From Polytrichum commune (taxonomy: Eukaryota; Streptophyta; Polytrichopsida; Polytrichales; Polytrichaceae): a stretch of DNA of 64,000 bases. The DNA lies in the NCBI GenBank assembly GCA_950295325.1, contig OX485808.1, positions 27,424,527 through 27,488,526 of the forward strand, read 5' to 3'. The position numbers were made by a program, and so were the translations under genes. How positions within the stretch are numbered: position 1 is the stretch's first letter; the number at the start of each line of letters is the position of its first letter. Shown piece after piece: positions 11,350 to 23,845 of this stretch. The notes beneath the pieces were generated by a model that saw only the letters and a list, made by a program, of their open reading frames with translations, ran no database searches and was not told where the DNA came from.

Positions 11350-14300
11350 GGTAAATCCCTGTGTTTAGGCTATGTGAACATGAGTTTCATCCTTGATTTG
11401 CACAAAAAACATGCTTGATTTCCAACTACAATGCGCACGCTGCACTTTCACAATCCATATCAAACAGCTGAACAAGACGGATGGTTGTGCTTCCAACAAG
11501 GGTATTTGTGTGGACAACTCCCTGTTATTCTCTTAGAGTTTGTCCTCGGTGGCTTGTGGTTAGTTTTCCTCATTATTCAAGTTCTGTGTGGAAGCTCAGG
11601 ATGGTGTGCACTCTTCAAATCAACTCGCTGTTGTTATTGACAACAATGCTAATTCAACATGGCAAATTATTTGAATAGGACGAGGAAAAAATGGTCAAGA
11701 CAGCACGAGTATAATACAAGTTCACTCACAATGGACTTGCTCCGACCCAGGGAATGTCAGCAATGTTGTTCTTTCCTGCAGCAGCTCCTGTCGGTGTTGT
11801 CTCGCACCCGTGCGTCACTTCCTCAAGGCTGCATATCTAGGAGTTCCCACTTATCAGTATGTACTTCGTGGGTTTCATCTGTATGACAGTTGCTTCCATT
11901 TATGGTCCACTGCATTAGTTTAACTGTGGATAGACAAGAACACCAATGAACACCTTCATCTTTGCTCTTAACTTGCGTAACACCTCGTGGTTTATGTATT
12001 TAACAACGAACGTGGACCAATGAGACTCGCCATGGGGCACTCAAACATCCATAATCGAAATAATAATCCAGAGAACACAACTTGGCGAGAGGAGACACAT
12101 GGGCATATCAGTTCGCAGATGATTGGGGTTTAGCATGCTCATCGTTCTCCCTTGAAATGGCTCATCTCTCATGTAACACAATCCTGCGCATCATCCACTA
12201 ATTAATCCCAAAACTAGTCCAATCTGATTTCCACAACCACCATTGGGTGAAATGCCCGGCCTCAAAACAACCCTTTTGAATTGAGGTGGGTTGGACCCAA
12301 GTAAATACATGTAGAGTGTTTGAGATCTGTTGCTCGTCCAATGCCTTCTCGGCATGAACGCCACTGTGCGTTTTTTAAAATGGGCTCAGCAGGTGCTCTC
12401 CACTTGGGGTTGGTGGGTATCTGCAAAAGTTGCTAGAAATGGTGTTAGTGCAGCATCGAGATGACCTTAGCAATGAACTCAGTTGCTACCAAAGAACCTC
12501 GGAGGGACGAAGATGCCACAATATTGACTAGATGCGAGGACTCTCCGACGAATGCTCATTTTCAAGATTGACCAACATAACACATGCAGTCTCAAGCACA
12601 ATATTCACCACAAATTGGGACGACCGTTATTCTGCCAGTGCACAGATTATACCATCCACTACATTGAGTATGCAATTGCCCATACAACCCTACATGCAAG
12701 ACAGCAGACCAGCGAGTTCCAAGCTCCAGATCCCACCCCGACAACAACTGACGGAGCATTTGCATCCACTGTGGTTGGCACTGCCTTGAAGCACGATCAC
12801 CTTACAAGACCCACCAAAAAAATCCTCAGACCTCACGAAGAAGTCCACTAACAAGTGTTGCGCAGAGGTGAATGTTACAGACGCAAAGGGGTGCGATGAC
12901 ATGGGGAAGGGTAGAGGAGCAGGTGAGTTAGACGTGAAGGAGACATGCACAGGATGGTTGGGCCCGGAGGTGGACGACATCGCTCGTCGTTTGGCGTTGG
13001 CTCTCTAGTTGGCCAACTGCCAAGCCTAGTGTCTTGGAGGAATTAAGGGCCTTCTCTGGGGACTAGGCATAGGATAGTGGCAGTGCTAGCATGCTGGAAG
13101 CGGGAAGGACGCTGACGTGGCAAAATCATGGACGATGGCTACATCGAATCCACGTACCACATGGCACCATCTTCGTGCGCAATTATGGCGGGATGGCAAA
13201 GGTGTTCTTCAAAGTTAAATCCAGCCCCCGGTAATGATGGGGCTAGATTGATGTCCTTCCCACTCCCTTGGTATTCTGTCCCATTATTGCCCCTAGCCGG
13301 GCCCCCCCCCTACGCCGCTCCACGGGCAGCGGTGTGGGCCATCGATTATGGTTTTCGGGCAGGGCAGTTGTGCATCTTCGGTCAGGGTAGTCTCGGGCAG
13401 GCGTGCTTTCCAGAATTTCGCCGGCGGGGAGGAACTCCACCTTTTTGGCGTCGCCACTCTTGTCATCGCCGACCATGTCTCCCCCGCCAGGAGATCATGT
13501 TTCTCTCCGCACTTGACGATGAGGCAAAGCCTTTCAGGAGAATGCACTGCAATTGGTTTTGTGAGGAGCAACATGGGGTGGAGAGAAGGGCAAAAAGAGC
13601 TGAATGAATGGTGAAGGACGTTGGGTTGTTCGTGTTGCAGAGCGGAGGTGTGCCAGGAGCAGGGATCATCCTCTCTTCAATCCATACGTCAGAGTTTGCT
13701 TTCCCTACACACCGCCATCTTCATCTCCTGGACGATTCGGCTTGGGACGGTGCATCGCGCCAATCGTCTTACATAGATCTTGAACATGTTGCCATGCTTA
13801 ATTTTTGGAACCTTGGCAATCCTTTGGTTATGTGTCATTCCCATCCGTATGTTCACAATGTCGGAAGTCTTGTGAAAGCTCGGTCTTATGTATGTTGATG
13901 TGGAGTGCGATCTAAATACCATGTTGCAATCATGTTTTGCAAGTCGGCTTTCGATTGACACTTGTTTTATCGTAGCCAGGATCGCCGGAACTGACCAAAG
14001 ATGGATCTGGCAAGGTTATATTCCGTATAGCGGCGTTTGTTTCCACCGATGTGGGGAGAATGATGTGGGTGTCCTCATACATATCCGCATTGCTTGTTGT
14101 TGCTCTGCTCCAGTTGCTTCTGTGGTCACACATAGAATGTCCTGGTGTGCACATGCACTGGTGCCAGATCGTCTAGCATGCCTCTGATAGGTGAATTGAG
14201 AACACACGACCATGACATGTAAGTTGATGTGCACTGACAAAGTAGATTTACTATGTTCTTTACTACACTAGTCCCAGAACGTGCGTATGCATCTGTTGGA

Positions 14301-16371
14301 AGCGGATAATTAATAGTGAGCCCCTGTTGCAATTGTTCCTTGAAGATGAATGCTTCATAGTAAGGACTGGTCTGTGGTATCCCCTACAAACTAAACCAGA
14401 TTCAGACGCTAGAGATTGTGAGCACATCCATGTTTGTGAAGAGCGAAATAAAATGGGGCTCTACTTCTAAATAAAAGCTGTTGTTTTAGAAGGTCCTCTC
14501 CACCTCTACTCAGTAGTCCATGCTCCATGTGTCATTCATTGTAGTTTGATCTGCATGATATTAAAAACAATGAACTCTTCGCTTGGCAACCTTATTGTCG
14601 TTTCTCTGAATATGAATCCGCTTTCGCAGTGGAAGATAATGATATTTATTTGCAACAGCTGGGAAAAGATATGGGAGTGCTATAGCCACGTCAGAGCTTG
14701 ATGCCATCGCGCTTCGACTCGGCCGACATTTCCAACAGATCGAGAGAATGGAGTACCAGATACCGAGGAAGACTTAAATCCACAATTTGTGTTGGCCACA
14801 ATTGGTCAGTTTGCCCTGGTGGGATAAAGGTAGGGTCTCTGTGTGTCGTGGGTTGAAATGTTGCTAACTGGCGTGGAGTTTGGCCCGGAGACGTACAAGT
14901 AATTGTATAGCATTGGGGTGCACTATGGAGAGAAATTCTTCAGGAGTGTTGGGAATGATGAAAGATCACAAACTCTCAGTCAACCCTCGACGGTGAGGTT
15001 TCCTTCGCCTGTGAAATCCAATGTTCAGGACCAGGTTTTATATAGGTTCTCTTGAATCGCTTAGTCTGCTGGTTGTGCACAACATTTCAATCTGCTGAAA
15101 TTGGGTAGGTTTTGAGATGAGCCACTATGCTTTACATCATTATAGTAGTTGGATCCCGGCCTGGTTGATTTTATCGCATTTCATGGCATTATTATCTGGC
15201 GATCTACAAGTGATTCCCTTGACTTATGTTTGACTCACTAATTCTTTCTCAAGTGAGCAACGGTGAGGTAATTTTCCGAGCCCAAAAACCTTGAATGAAT
15301 TACCTCCATGAAGAACATGTAGCATGAATATAGTGCCTCTATGTCGGGCCATGAGTTTGTAAACAACTTGGAATGGGACTCTTCGAGTGGCAGTATCCAG
15401 TTTTTCTGCATGTAAGTTGAATGGCACACTGTAGGTGCAGGAGATATTGATCTGTTCCCCCCCAGGTTGATTTGAGGTTGTTTGAAGTTTTAATATACCC
15501 TCAATATCGCAAATTTCAAGAAGAAAATACAATTTTGTGCACCAAGATTAAACCTCAGGGGCAACACCATACTATGCTAGGACTGTGTAGAGAAGAAGTT
15601 GAAAGAGAAGTCAGCGTCACATCTTTGAGAGTAATGTCTTGCATTACCTGGACATTGAGAGGATATACTAATGCCGCGTGGGTTTTATTACTGTAAAGTA
15701 TTAATCTTGACAGGTGGAACCGTGTGATAGGCACGGGCGACCAGAAATTTTGACAGTTCCAATAGGTTAAAAAGCAGCTACCCTTGGCACCTGATGCAAA
15801 GTTCAACGTGATTGCTGCAGCAACAGTTGGACACACTGGGTAAGTGATTCAATGAATTCAATTTCACAAACTTGGGTGATTTGATTTTAGCAGGTTCATG
15901 TAGCCGCCATGCATTTGATACACTCATCGAGGCAACAAAGCCATTATCCACACATCTTACATAGGAGTGTCATTCTCTCGAGGCAAACAAATGTGTAATC
16001 TTCCTTATGCATGGTCAACACTCTCTGTGCCCTACGGAACTGCTGTAATTGTGTGGGCTTGACAATATATTTGCACTGGATGAGTCGCACGTATAAAATA
16101 CCTCTGCGGTGTTTGGGATTTGCCAAAGTATGAATAGATTACTTCCAGGGTATGCTTCTCGATGGAGTGCGATGAATTTTCTCGGGAAGTGGAACGTTCT
16201 AATGATGTACGTGTTTGCACTTAATATCTACAGTCTTGCCAGTTGTTTGGGCATAATCTAGGTTTGTTCTCAATGACGTTGTAGGTTTTAGTTTCCAAGG
16301 GTGCTTTGTTCACAACTCTGAAACATTATTAGTAGCCACTCACAGAGGCTGAATGGATTGACACAAGGCAG
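11350..16371. other. Intergenic region between the two CACTA genes
   Basis: A 5-kb stretch between the divergent starts of the TNPA-like and TNP2 genes, so it should hold both promoters. No recognisable protein is seen. A GC-richer block at about 13,100-13,600 with several short open frames stands out and could be a captured host fragment. A CCACTCACAG sequence preceded by TAG at about 16335, followed by frame open into the TNP2 gene, may be the acceptor of an upstream TNP2 exon that I could not place. Confidence 0.4.
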
Positions 16372-16413
16372 TTGCCCGATCTTGTGCAGTGGCAGGACAT
16401 CAATATTACTATT

Positions 16414-19400
16414 ATGGAGGATGAACACGTAACTCGATTGCCACTAAATCATCCACACCGCATCCAGGCAAGGGACTTGAAACTGCAACAGAGAGATGAA
16501 GAACGTGCACGAAGAAATGAGACGTCTAGATATAGGTGTCCCTGTAATCTATGTGGAGGCCGGAGGCGGCCATACAAGAGCACCACGGTTGCGCGCCACT
16601 TGAGGCATCGGGGCAGGCATGGTGCCCTCAGAGGGTGGACCCAGGTAAATCACATCTTCACATAATGTTTGAGGTCAGCATTTGAGGAAGTGCACATTCA
16701 TTGATGGTGGTTCAGCAAGCCTGGCATTATGTACATGCATTTATAAGTCAATATCGATTTGTGATACAGGGTGATGAATGCGACTCCTCTGACGAAGAAT
16801 GGGACCAACACATTGGCACTCACGCAAGAGCATTTCTTGGCCTTCACGAGCCAGTGGTAGAGATAGCACTGGACGAGGGAGTTGGAATCGGTACGATGGT
16901 GAGGAACGCGTTCACGCGTGCGGACGACATCCACGTGCGTGCATCTCTGGCTGTGAGTACCTCGACCTCTGCTCGGGAGGCGTCAGCAGCAGACCAGCAA
17001 GCGTCTGGAGGCCGTCAATCAAATGGCGATGAGTCCATGAACGCGGAGGAGAGTGATGCAGATATCCCTGCTCCTCAACCAGGGCAGCTGTTTGAGTCCG
17101 GTGCTGACATGGAATCTAATCTCAATTCCACTTCAAGCCTTGGATTGAATCCATCAATGTCGGGCGACCCTGAGAGGCTGGGAGCATCAGGAGCTGGAGC
17201 AGGCAACGACGACCCAGAAGAAAACTCAAGTGACAGCTCCGCTGGGGATGACTGGTCTTCATCCGACGACATGTCCACTGACAATGAGGATGTGGAAGAG
17301 TTGTTGGGTCAAATTCCGAATGATCGAATGGGATCCAATCCCGAGATTGATATCGCTGCCACACTGCCCCTGTATGAGGGCAGTACATTGTCGATGTTGT
17401 GTGCGACACTACTTATAGTGAATTGTTGCAAGACACATGGTGTGTCGAACTCGTTCTTGAATGAGCTACTTATGCTCCTGAGCATGAGCATTTTGCCTCA
17501 GGGCAATTGCCTACCAAAAACAGAGTATGAGGCAAGCACAATTTTACGTCGACTCGGCTTGGCGTATAACATGATACATGCATGTCCTAAGGGTTGTTGT
17601 TTGTTTAAGGGGGATTTAGAGGATGCAGAAAAATGTCCAGTTTGTGACCATGATAGGTATAAAATGTGCGGGAGGTCTCGGGTCCCGACATTGATATTAC
17701 GTCATTTCCCTCTGATTCCACAATTGCAAAGAATGTTTAGTTCAAAGAGGTTATCCAAGTTAAATGTATGGCATCATTTCCACAAGTCAGCAGATGGTAA
17801 GATGAGACATACAGCTGATTCTCCACAGTGGAATTTTGTGCACACAGAATTGGAGCCTGAAGCTGGCAACAACAAGTTTGGCAAGGATCCACGGGATATG
17901 CATTTGGGACTTGCCCTAGATGGCATGAACCCATACTCGGAGAAACGCAACACCCAAAGCTTGACACCGGTGATTGTATTCAACTACAATTTACCTCCAT
18001 GGATGGTAACAAAAAAATACTTTGTGATGTTATGTCTTTTGATTCCAACGAAGTTGAGTCTAACTGGTTCCAATATTGATGTTTTCATACAACCATTGGT
18101 AGATGAACTACAACAGCTTTGGAGTCGGACAGGGGTTCCTACACGGGACGCCAGAGCTCACATGGGAAGGTCAATCTTCAATCTAAGGGCAGTTTTGATC
18201 TGGACATTACATGATTTTCCGGCTTATGGGCTTATATCTGGACTGACAACAAAAGGGTTCAAAGCCTGCCCTGTATGCGGCCCACATACAATATCGCGGA
18301 GATCAAGAATTCTTCAAAAAAACTTGTATTGCAATTGCCATCGGCGGTATCTTCCACAAGACCACTACTTTCGAGCACCGGACGCAGCATTTGATGGTGA
18401 AGCCAATCACGACATCGCAGAAGAACCACTCACCGGAAACCAAACAATCAGGCGTGGACATGAATCGGAGGCGTACATTGATGGTGGCGGCATGGAGAAG
18501 GACGCTGAGTTTCCAGCTAAGGTGCATGGCGTAAAGAGGGTATCCGCATTATACCAATTACCGTATTGGAGGGTTAGTGCTCAAAACCACAATGGCGGCA
18601 GATTGCTTGTTTTTATTATGACCTTGTGCCCGACTCTCATCGTTGGTTTATGCGAGTCTGTGTCATGTGCATGTGCAATCAAGATAATATTGCATGGGGG
18701 ATTCAATCTGTTGTGGGTGATAGAAGACGTGTTCATGGTCAATGTCATGGATACCAATTATCAGAATGTTTGGAGTACATTGCTCATGGTAGCAATCTAA
18801 CCTTGTTCACAACACATCTCTATGTGTTAGACGCCCTGTAATATATCCCAGTAACTACACGGGTGTTCAATAGCAACAGACTAAGGAGTTCATCTGCTTA
18901 TTCCTCGTTTCTCCTTTCAGCTTCAGAGTGCTTGTGTGCGTATATCGGTGTTTGGGAGGATTCTGGAAATGTTTGTGTGTTGCACCTTGATGCAGAGTTG
19001 CTGTTCAGGATGTCCAAATATCTTATATATGGCTGGTTCATGTAGTCGACGTGTCTTCATGTGATTGAAGTAAGGCCCATTTGTGTATATTGTAGTGGAC
19101 ATGCACGGTGTTTTTAGGTTTTGTCCATTGCCTTCCTCTTGTCACATCTCTAATCTATGTAAGTGAGGTATTTCTTTCTGGTTGGGCTTTGTAGGTTGAA
19201 TGTTGATTGAAAGGTTCAGTTTTAAAGTGTATCGGGGTCAAATATCACTGGGCATGGTCTTGAAGTTCCAATCACCACTATAGCATATGTTGTAGCGACC
19301 TTTAGTCTGTCGTCATGTATTTGTTCAGATTATCATTCATTTTATAACCTGTGGTACTAGCATCATGATGTTCATATCTTGGCACACTTGCACAAAATTA

Positions 19401-22356
19401 AATCATAGTTGAATCTGAATATATAGTCGGCACCTTTATTATAAAGTCATTATAAGTACCATTTTTGCCAATCCGTCCATGCCACATAAACACACTTATA
19501 GATCAAGGCAGCCAGGCATCATAAGTACTTACTTTGTTGTACTCAAAGTTAATAGGTCAATGATTCAACCATGGCTGGAGGTATATGCAGGTGGATTCAC
19601 TTTGTTGAACTTACATTGAAATGGTGCTGGTATATTGTGATCATGCACGTCCATACATGCATCCAGCCTACATGCTTGGAGAATTTAGCGTTCGCAGCCA
19701 CAGTGGTTAAGAAGGAACTGTGTCTACTGTGGGGATGTGCTGCTATAATGCCTATGTTGCGGAGCCTGGCTCCGCAATTGGAAAACTGACCTCCTGGAGT
19801 ATGTTTTAAACTGTTTGCCTGGAAATGTTATTTAAACGGCAATTGAAATGCCGAACAATCATTTTTGTCTGTACCAATGGGCACTTAACACCCCGGGTAG
19901 ATACTGGATAACTTAAACTTGGGTTTTTGAGGTTAGTAACCCTAAACCATGGTTATGATCAGTTCTAAATGTATTCTGCCGGACAAGTGATATGGAGGGG
20001 TCACACACTCCTCAAGGGCCCCCAGGTGTAGATAACTCTGCCAACCTTATCACCCATGCTTTATTTGTCACATGCAAGTGTTGTTGCATTCCTCACTGTT
20101 ATGGTTGCAAGAACATGCTGGTTGTTACAATGGAACTCATATCCTTGTAATGGTGTGAGCATATTGTTAACGTAGATGTCCAGAACTTCATGTTGTGATG
20201 TTTGTTGATTACTCACACTGAGTTTGCAAACCATGCACAATGTTGGAGGATATGTGACGTGTCACTAGATTTGGCCGCAGAGGCTTCCGATTCGGCATCT
20301 TCTGGACGTCATGCACATTGAGCGTAACATCTGCGAGAGCTTGTTGAAACTGATTTTTGGTGCAAAAGACACTGCAGCTTCGCGGCGAGACATGGAGGAG
20401 GAGCGGATACGAGAACATTTGTGGCTTCGACGAGGACCGGTAGCAGGTGGGCATTATTTGAAGCCTCCGGCGTCGTATGTGCTCACGAAGGAGGAGCAAA
20501 GAATATTCATGGAGCAGGTGAGCGGTATATCAGTTCCAACGGGATATTGTGGGCCAATGAAGAAGCACATCATCAAAAACAGAATCGGTAACATGAAGTC
20601 ACATGACTTCCACATTTTTTTCCAATTTATACTCCCAGTTTGTTTGAGACACCTTATGGGCTCGGGCCCTCGCCAAGCTATCATTCGTTTGGCGAGGTTA
20701 TTCACCATGATATGTAAGAAAATCATAAATGTAGCAGAATTAGAGCGTCTGCAACATTTCGCAGCGGAAACCATGTGCTTAATGGAGATATGGTTTCCTC
20801 CTTCGTTTTTTGACATTATGGTCCATTTGCCAATTCACCTAGTTAGGCAAGTCAAGTTGTGTGGTCCAATTGCTAATGCTTGGTGCTACCCGGTGGAGAG
20901 GCACTTGAATGTTTTGAAAAAATATATTAGGAGCAGGGCACATCCTGAAGGTGCCATTGCGAACGCTTATGTATTTGACGAAGCCTTGGGGTTTTGCACC
21001 GAATACTTGAAATTGTATCCTCACACCCGTCGTCGGATTTGGGACGACGAGGAGGAGTTGGGAGATTGCGGAGAATTGTTGGAAGGAAGAGCAATTTACC
21101 GAGAACTTAGCAGTGAGGAACGACGGGGAATCCATTCGTGGATTATTAGGAACTCTGATGCGACCAGCGAGCCTTGGAGGTAAGTTTTTTGTCCCCCCGT
21201 GTTGAATTGTCATAGGGCAAACCATGTAAAACAACCCATTCACTGTGAATGTTCCAATCAACATTATAATTACTTTCAGTTTGTGTGCCTTTAGAGAGTA
21301 CCAGGCCCTTACAGAGCAGCTGGAGTCGGAAAGGGAGCGGTTTAGGAGGGACGCTGCAGCACGGGGGCTTTCACGAAGAGAGCAACACAGGTATCCAGAT
21401 GCACTTATGCATGGCCTCCCTGACTTTGTGGAGTGGCTGCCCCAGTACACAACAATGTTGGTAAATGCCCATGGTTCAAACAATGTCGACATTGAACTAC
21501 TCCGGCTATCAGCTCTACCCTCAAGGGATGCTGAGACTTACCAACAGATGTGGGCCTATGGCAATCATTACAGAGTGGCAAACGAGGGGGACAATCCTGG
21601 GTTTGTGACGCAGGATTATGGCATCGCCAGTATTTTTGGTGCGGAGGAAGGAAGAAGTGCGGGGGTGAGCATGGTTGGGGTCTTGAAAGAGATTATCGTG
21701 GTGCGGTACTCAGCCCAAAGGAGAGTTGTATTTCGAGGATCCTGGATCCGCAATGATCCTGGGCCACGGTCATCAACAAAGGTAGACCAATTTGGCTTCA
21801 CGGTGGTACGCTTCAATGATCGAATTCCAAGAAACACGGAACCATATGTATTGCCAGCCACAGTCAGACAGGTAATTTTGTCTCTCTAAACATGTGGATT
21901 CATCTTGGAGCTTGATAATGTTGCTACAATTGTTTTGATGTGCACCTTACAAAGATGGTTGTGTGGCTGAAATTCACATGCAAGACAATAATTTCTTGAC
22001 GCTCTGGAAACAATGAATAGGTGTTCTTCATTCCGGACTGGCTGCACCGTGGGTGGAGCGTGGTGATGCAGAAAGAGCCGCGGTCAAGGAGAGTAGTAGA
22101 TAACGATGACGAACAAATACTGGGGATATCTGGCGAATTAATTGGCTTGCAATTGCCGCGAGACATGAATGCTGCACAATTCCGCCCACTTGTGAGACAT
22201 GCTGGGGAGGCAGTTCCAGCTGCAGAGATTGCACGGTTAAATGCACTAGTGAGGGGGGAGAGACACCAGGAGCACCAACGCGGAAGACCACAAGCACCCA
22301 GGGGGGTGGAACGGGGAAACAATCAAAGAAGGTTGCGCAGGAGGAATGCACCCTAA
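16414..22356 (+). CDS. TNP2: TNP2-type CACTA transposase (five exons)
   Basis: Catalytic transposase that would cut and join the CACTA ends. Exons as read: 16414-16644, 16770-18572, 20281-21179, 21295-21871 and 22021-22356, all GT-AG with compatible phases, giving about 1,280 residues. Exon 1 has the Transpos_assoc zinc-finger-like pattern (CPCNLC ... HLRHRGRH). Exon 2 holds the TNP2 core: LALDGMNP, YNLPPWM, IDVFIQPLVDEL, FNLRAVLIWTLHDFPAYG and a CPVC knuckle. The exon 2/3 join restores LPYW followed by LDVMHIERN, typical of the family. Exon 3 matches the DUF4218 region (HLPIHLVRQV, HPEGAIANAY), and exons 4-5 match DUF4216 (FRGSW ... VFFIPDW). The frame is open 5' of the chosen ATG back to a TAG near 16334, so the true start or an upstream exon is uncertain. 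Confidence 0.93.
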
Positions 22357-22737
22357 ACTCTGAATACAGAGTTGGAACCCTGTTACTATCGAATTTGGTG
22401 AGTAGCGCTGGAGAGTTCAAACTTAACTTCCCTCAGGCAAAGTAATGTGTTATGCAGTACAGCTAGGCTTTCATTATTGGTCCATGTGCCTGATAGGAGA
22501 AGATCACGATGGCAGTGTCGATGCATAGATGCAACTTCATGGGTATGAGACAATGCACATATTTGCTCGTGGCAGCGTAGAGATATGAATCAGTACCCCA
22601 ACATGGAGATGGCATCTGAGGCTTAGTTATTGTGGTGGCAATTGTTGATGATGACCTTGTGATTGTGTCGATACAACATCACTGCGAGTAGTTGTTGATT
22701 GCAGACAAGTTGGGCACATGTTGGGTCAAGTTTTTTT

Positions 22738-23845
22738 TGCGGAATGAGTTGTTGTCTGCAGAGGCCATGGGCACGGGAATGTTCAATTTATTTCCTGCTG
22801 TGCCTAGGCTCACAATTGCTACTTTGTGAGTGTGCAGGCTTTTTGCAAAAGGAGGCAAAAAAAAGCCCCCCCCCCCCCCCGTCTACAAGGTTGGAATTCA
22901 TGAGTCCCGTACAGTCTCACATGTGCATAGATCGGGGAAGTGTGAATGGTGTTTTGCAATAACCTTCCAATAATCTGTTTGATGTCTGCAGTGTTTATAG
23001 TTGGCACAGGACCGTTCAATTTTTTGGCGACATTAATTGTTGTGTGCAGACGCCATGGGCACGAAACCGTTCAATTTTTTTGTTGTTGTGGCTAGGCTCC
23101 CAATTGCTAGTTTGTGAGTGTGCAGGTTACTTGCAAAAGGAGGTAAACCCCCCCCCCCTCAAAAAAGTTGGATTTCGTGAGTCTTGTATAGTCTCACATG
23201 TGCATAGTTCGGGTAAGTGTGAATGGTGTTTTGCAATAACCTGCCAATACGATGATTGACGGCTGCAGTGTTTTATAGTTGGCACATGACCGTTCAATTT
23301 TGTTGCGGAATTAGTTGATGTGTGCAGAGGAGGTGGGCATGGGACCGTTCAATTTTTTTTCTGTTGTGGCTAGGCTCCCAAATGGTAGTTTGTGAGAGTG
23401 CACATTACTTGCAAAAGGAGATACAACCCCCCCCCCCCCAATACAAGTTGGATTTCATGAGTCTTGTACAGTCTCACATGTGCATAGGTCGGGTAAGGGT
23501 GAATGGTGTTTTGCAATAATCTGCCAACATGATGATTGATGGCTGCAGTGTTTTATAGTTGTTCCAGGACCGTTCCATTTTTTTGACGAGATTAGTTGTT
23601 GTGTGCAGAGGAAGTGGGCACGTAACTTTTCAAATCATATGTTGTTGTTGCTCTTGCTCCAAAATGGTAGTTTGTGAGAGTGCACATTACTTGCAAAAGG
23701 AGGTACAACCCCCCCCCCCCCAAAAAAAAGGGTGATTTTATGAGTCATGTACACTCTCACATGTGCATAGGTCGGGTAAGGGTGAATGGTGTTTTCCAAT
23801 AATCTGCGAATATGATGATCGATGGCTGCAGGTTTCATAGATGGC
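22738..23845 (+). repeat. Four-copy tandem array, about 280-bp unit, with poly-C tracts
   Basis: Four head-to-tail copies begin near 22738, 23027, 23303 and 23584. Each carries GTGTGCAGA..C.TGGGCA, CTTGCAAAAGGAG followed by a C-run of 8-16 bases, then GTCTCACATGTGCATAG and GAATGGTGTTTT. Copies differ by substitutions and by C-tract length. It lies in the right arm of CACTA element 2, just after the transposase gene. The short stretch 22357-22737 before it shows nothing recognisable. Confidence 0.9.

Noticed and set aside
13128..13614. Host gene inside the CACTA element
   Set aside because: Frames on both strands are of similar length with no recognisable motif, so only kept as a possible captured fragment.
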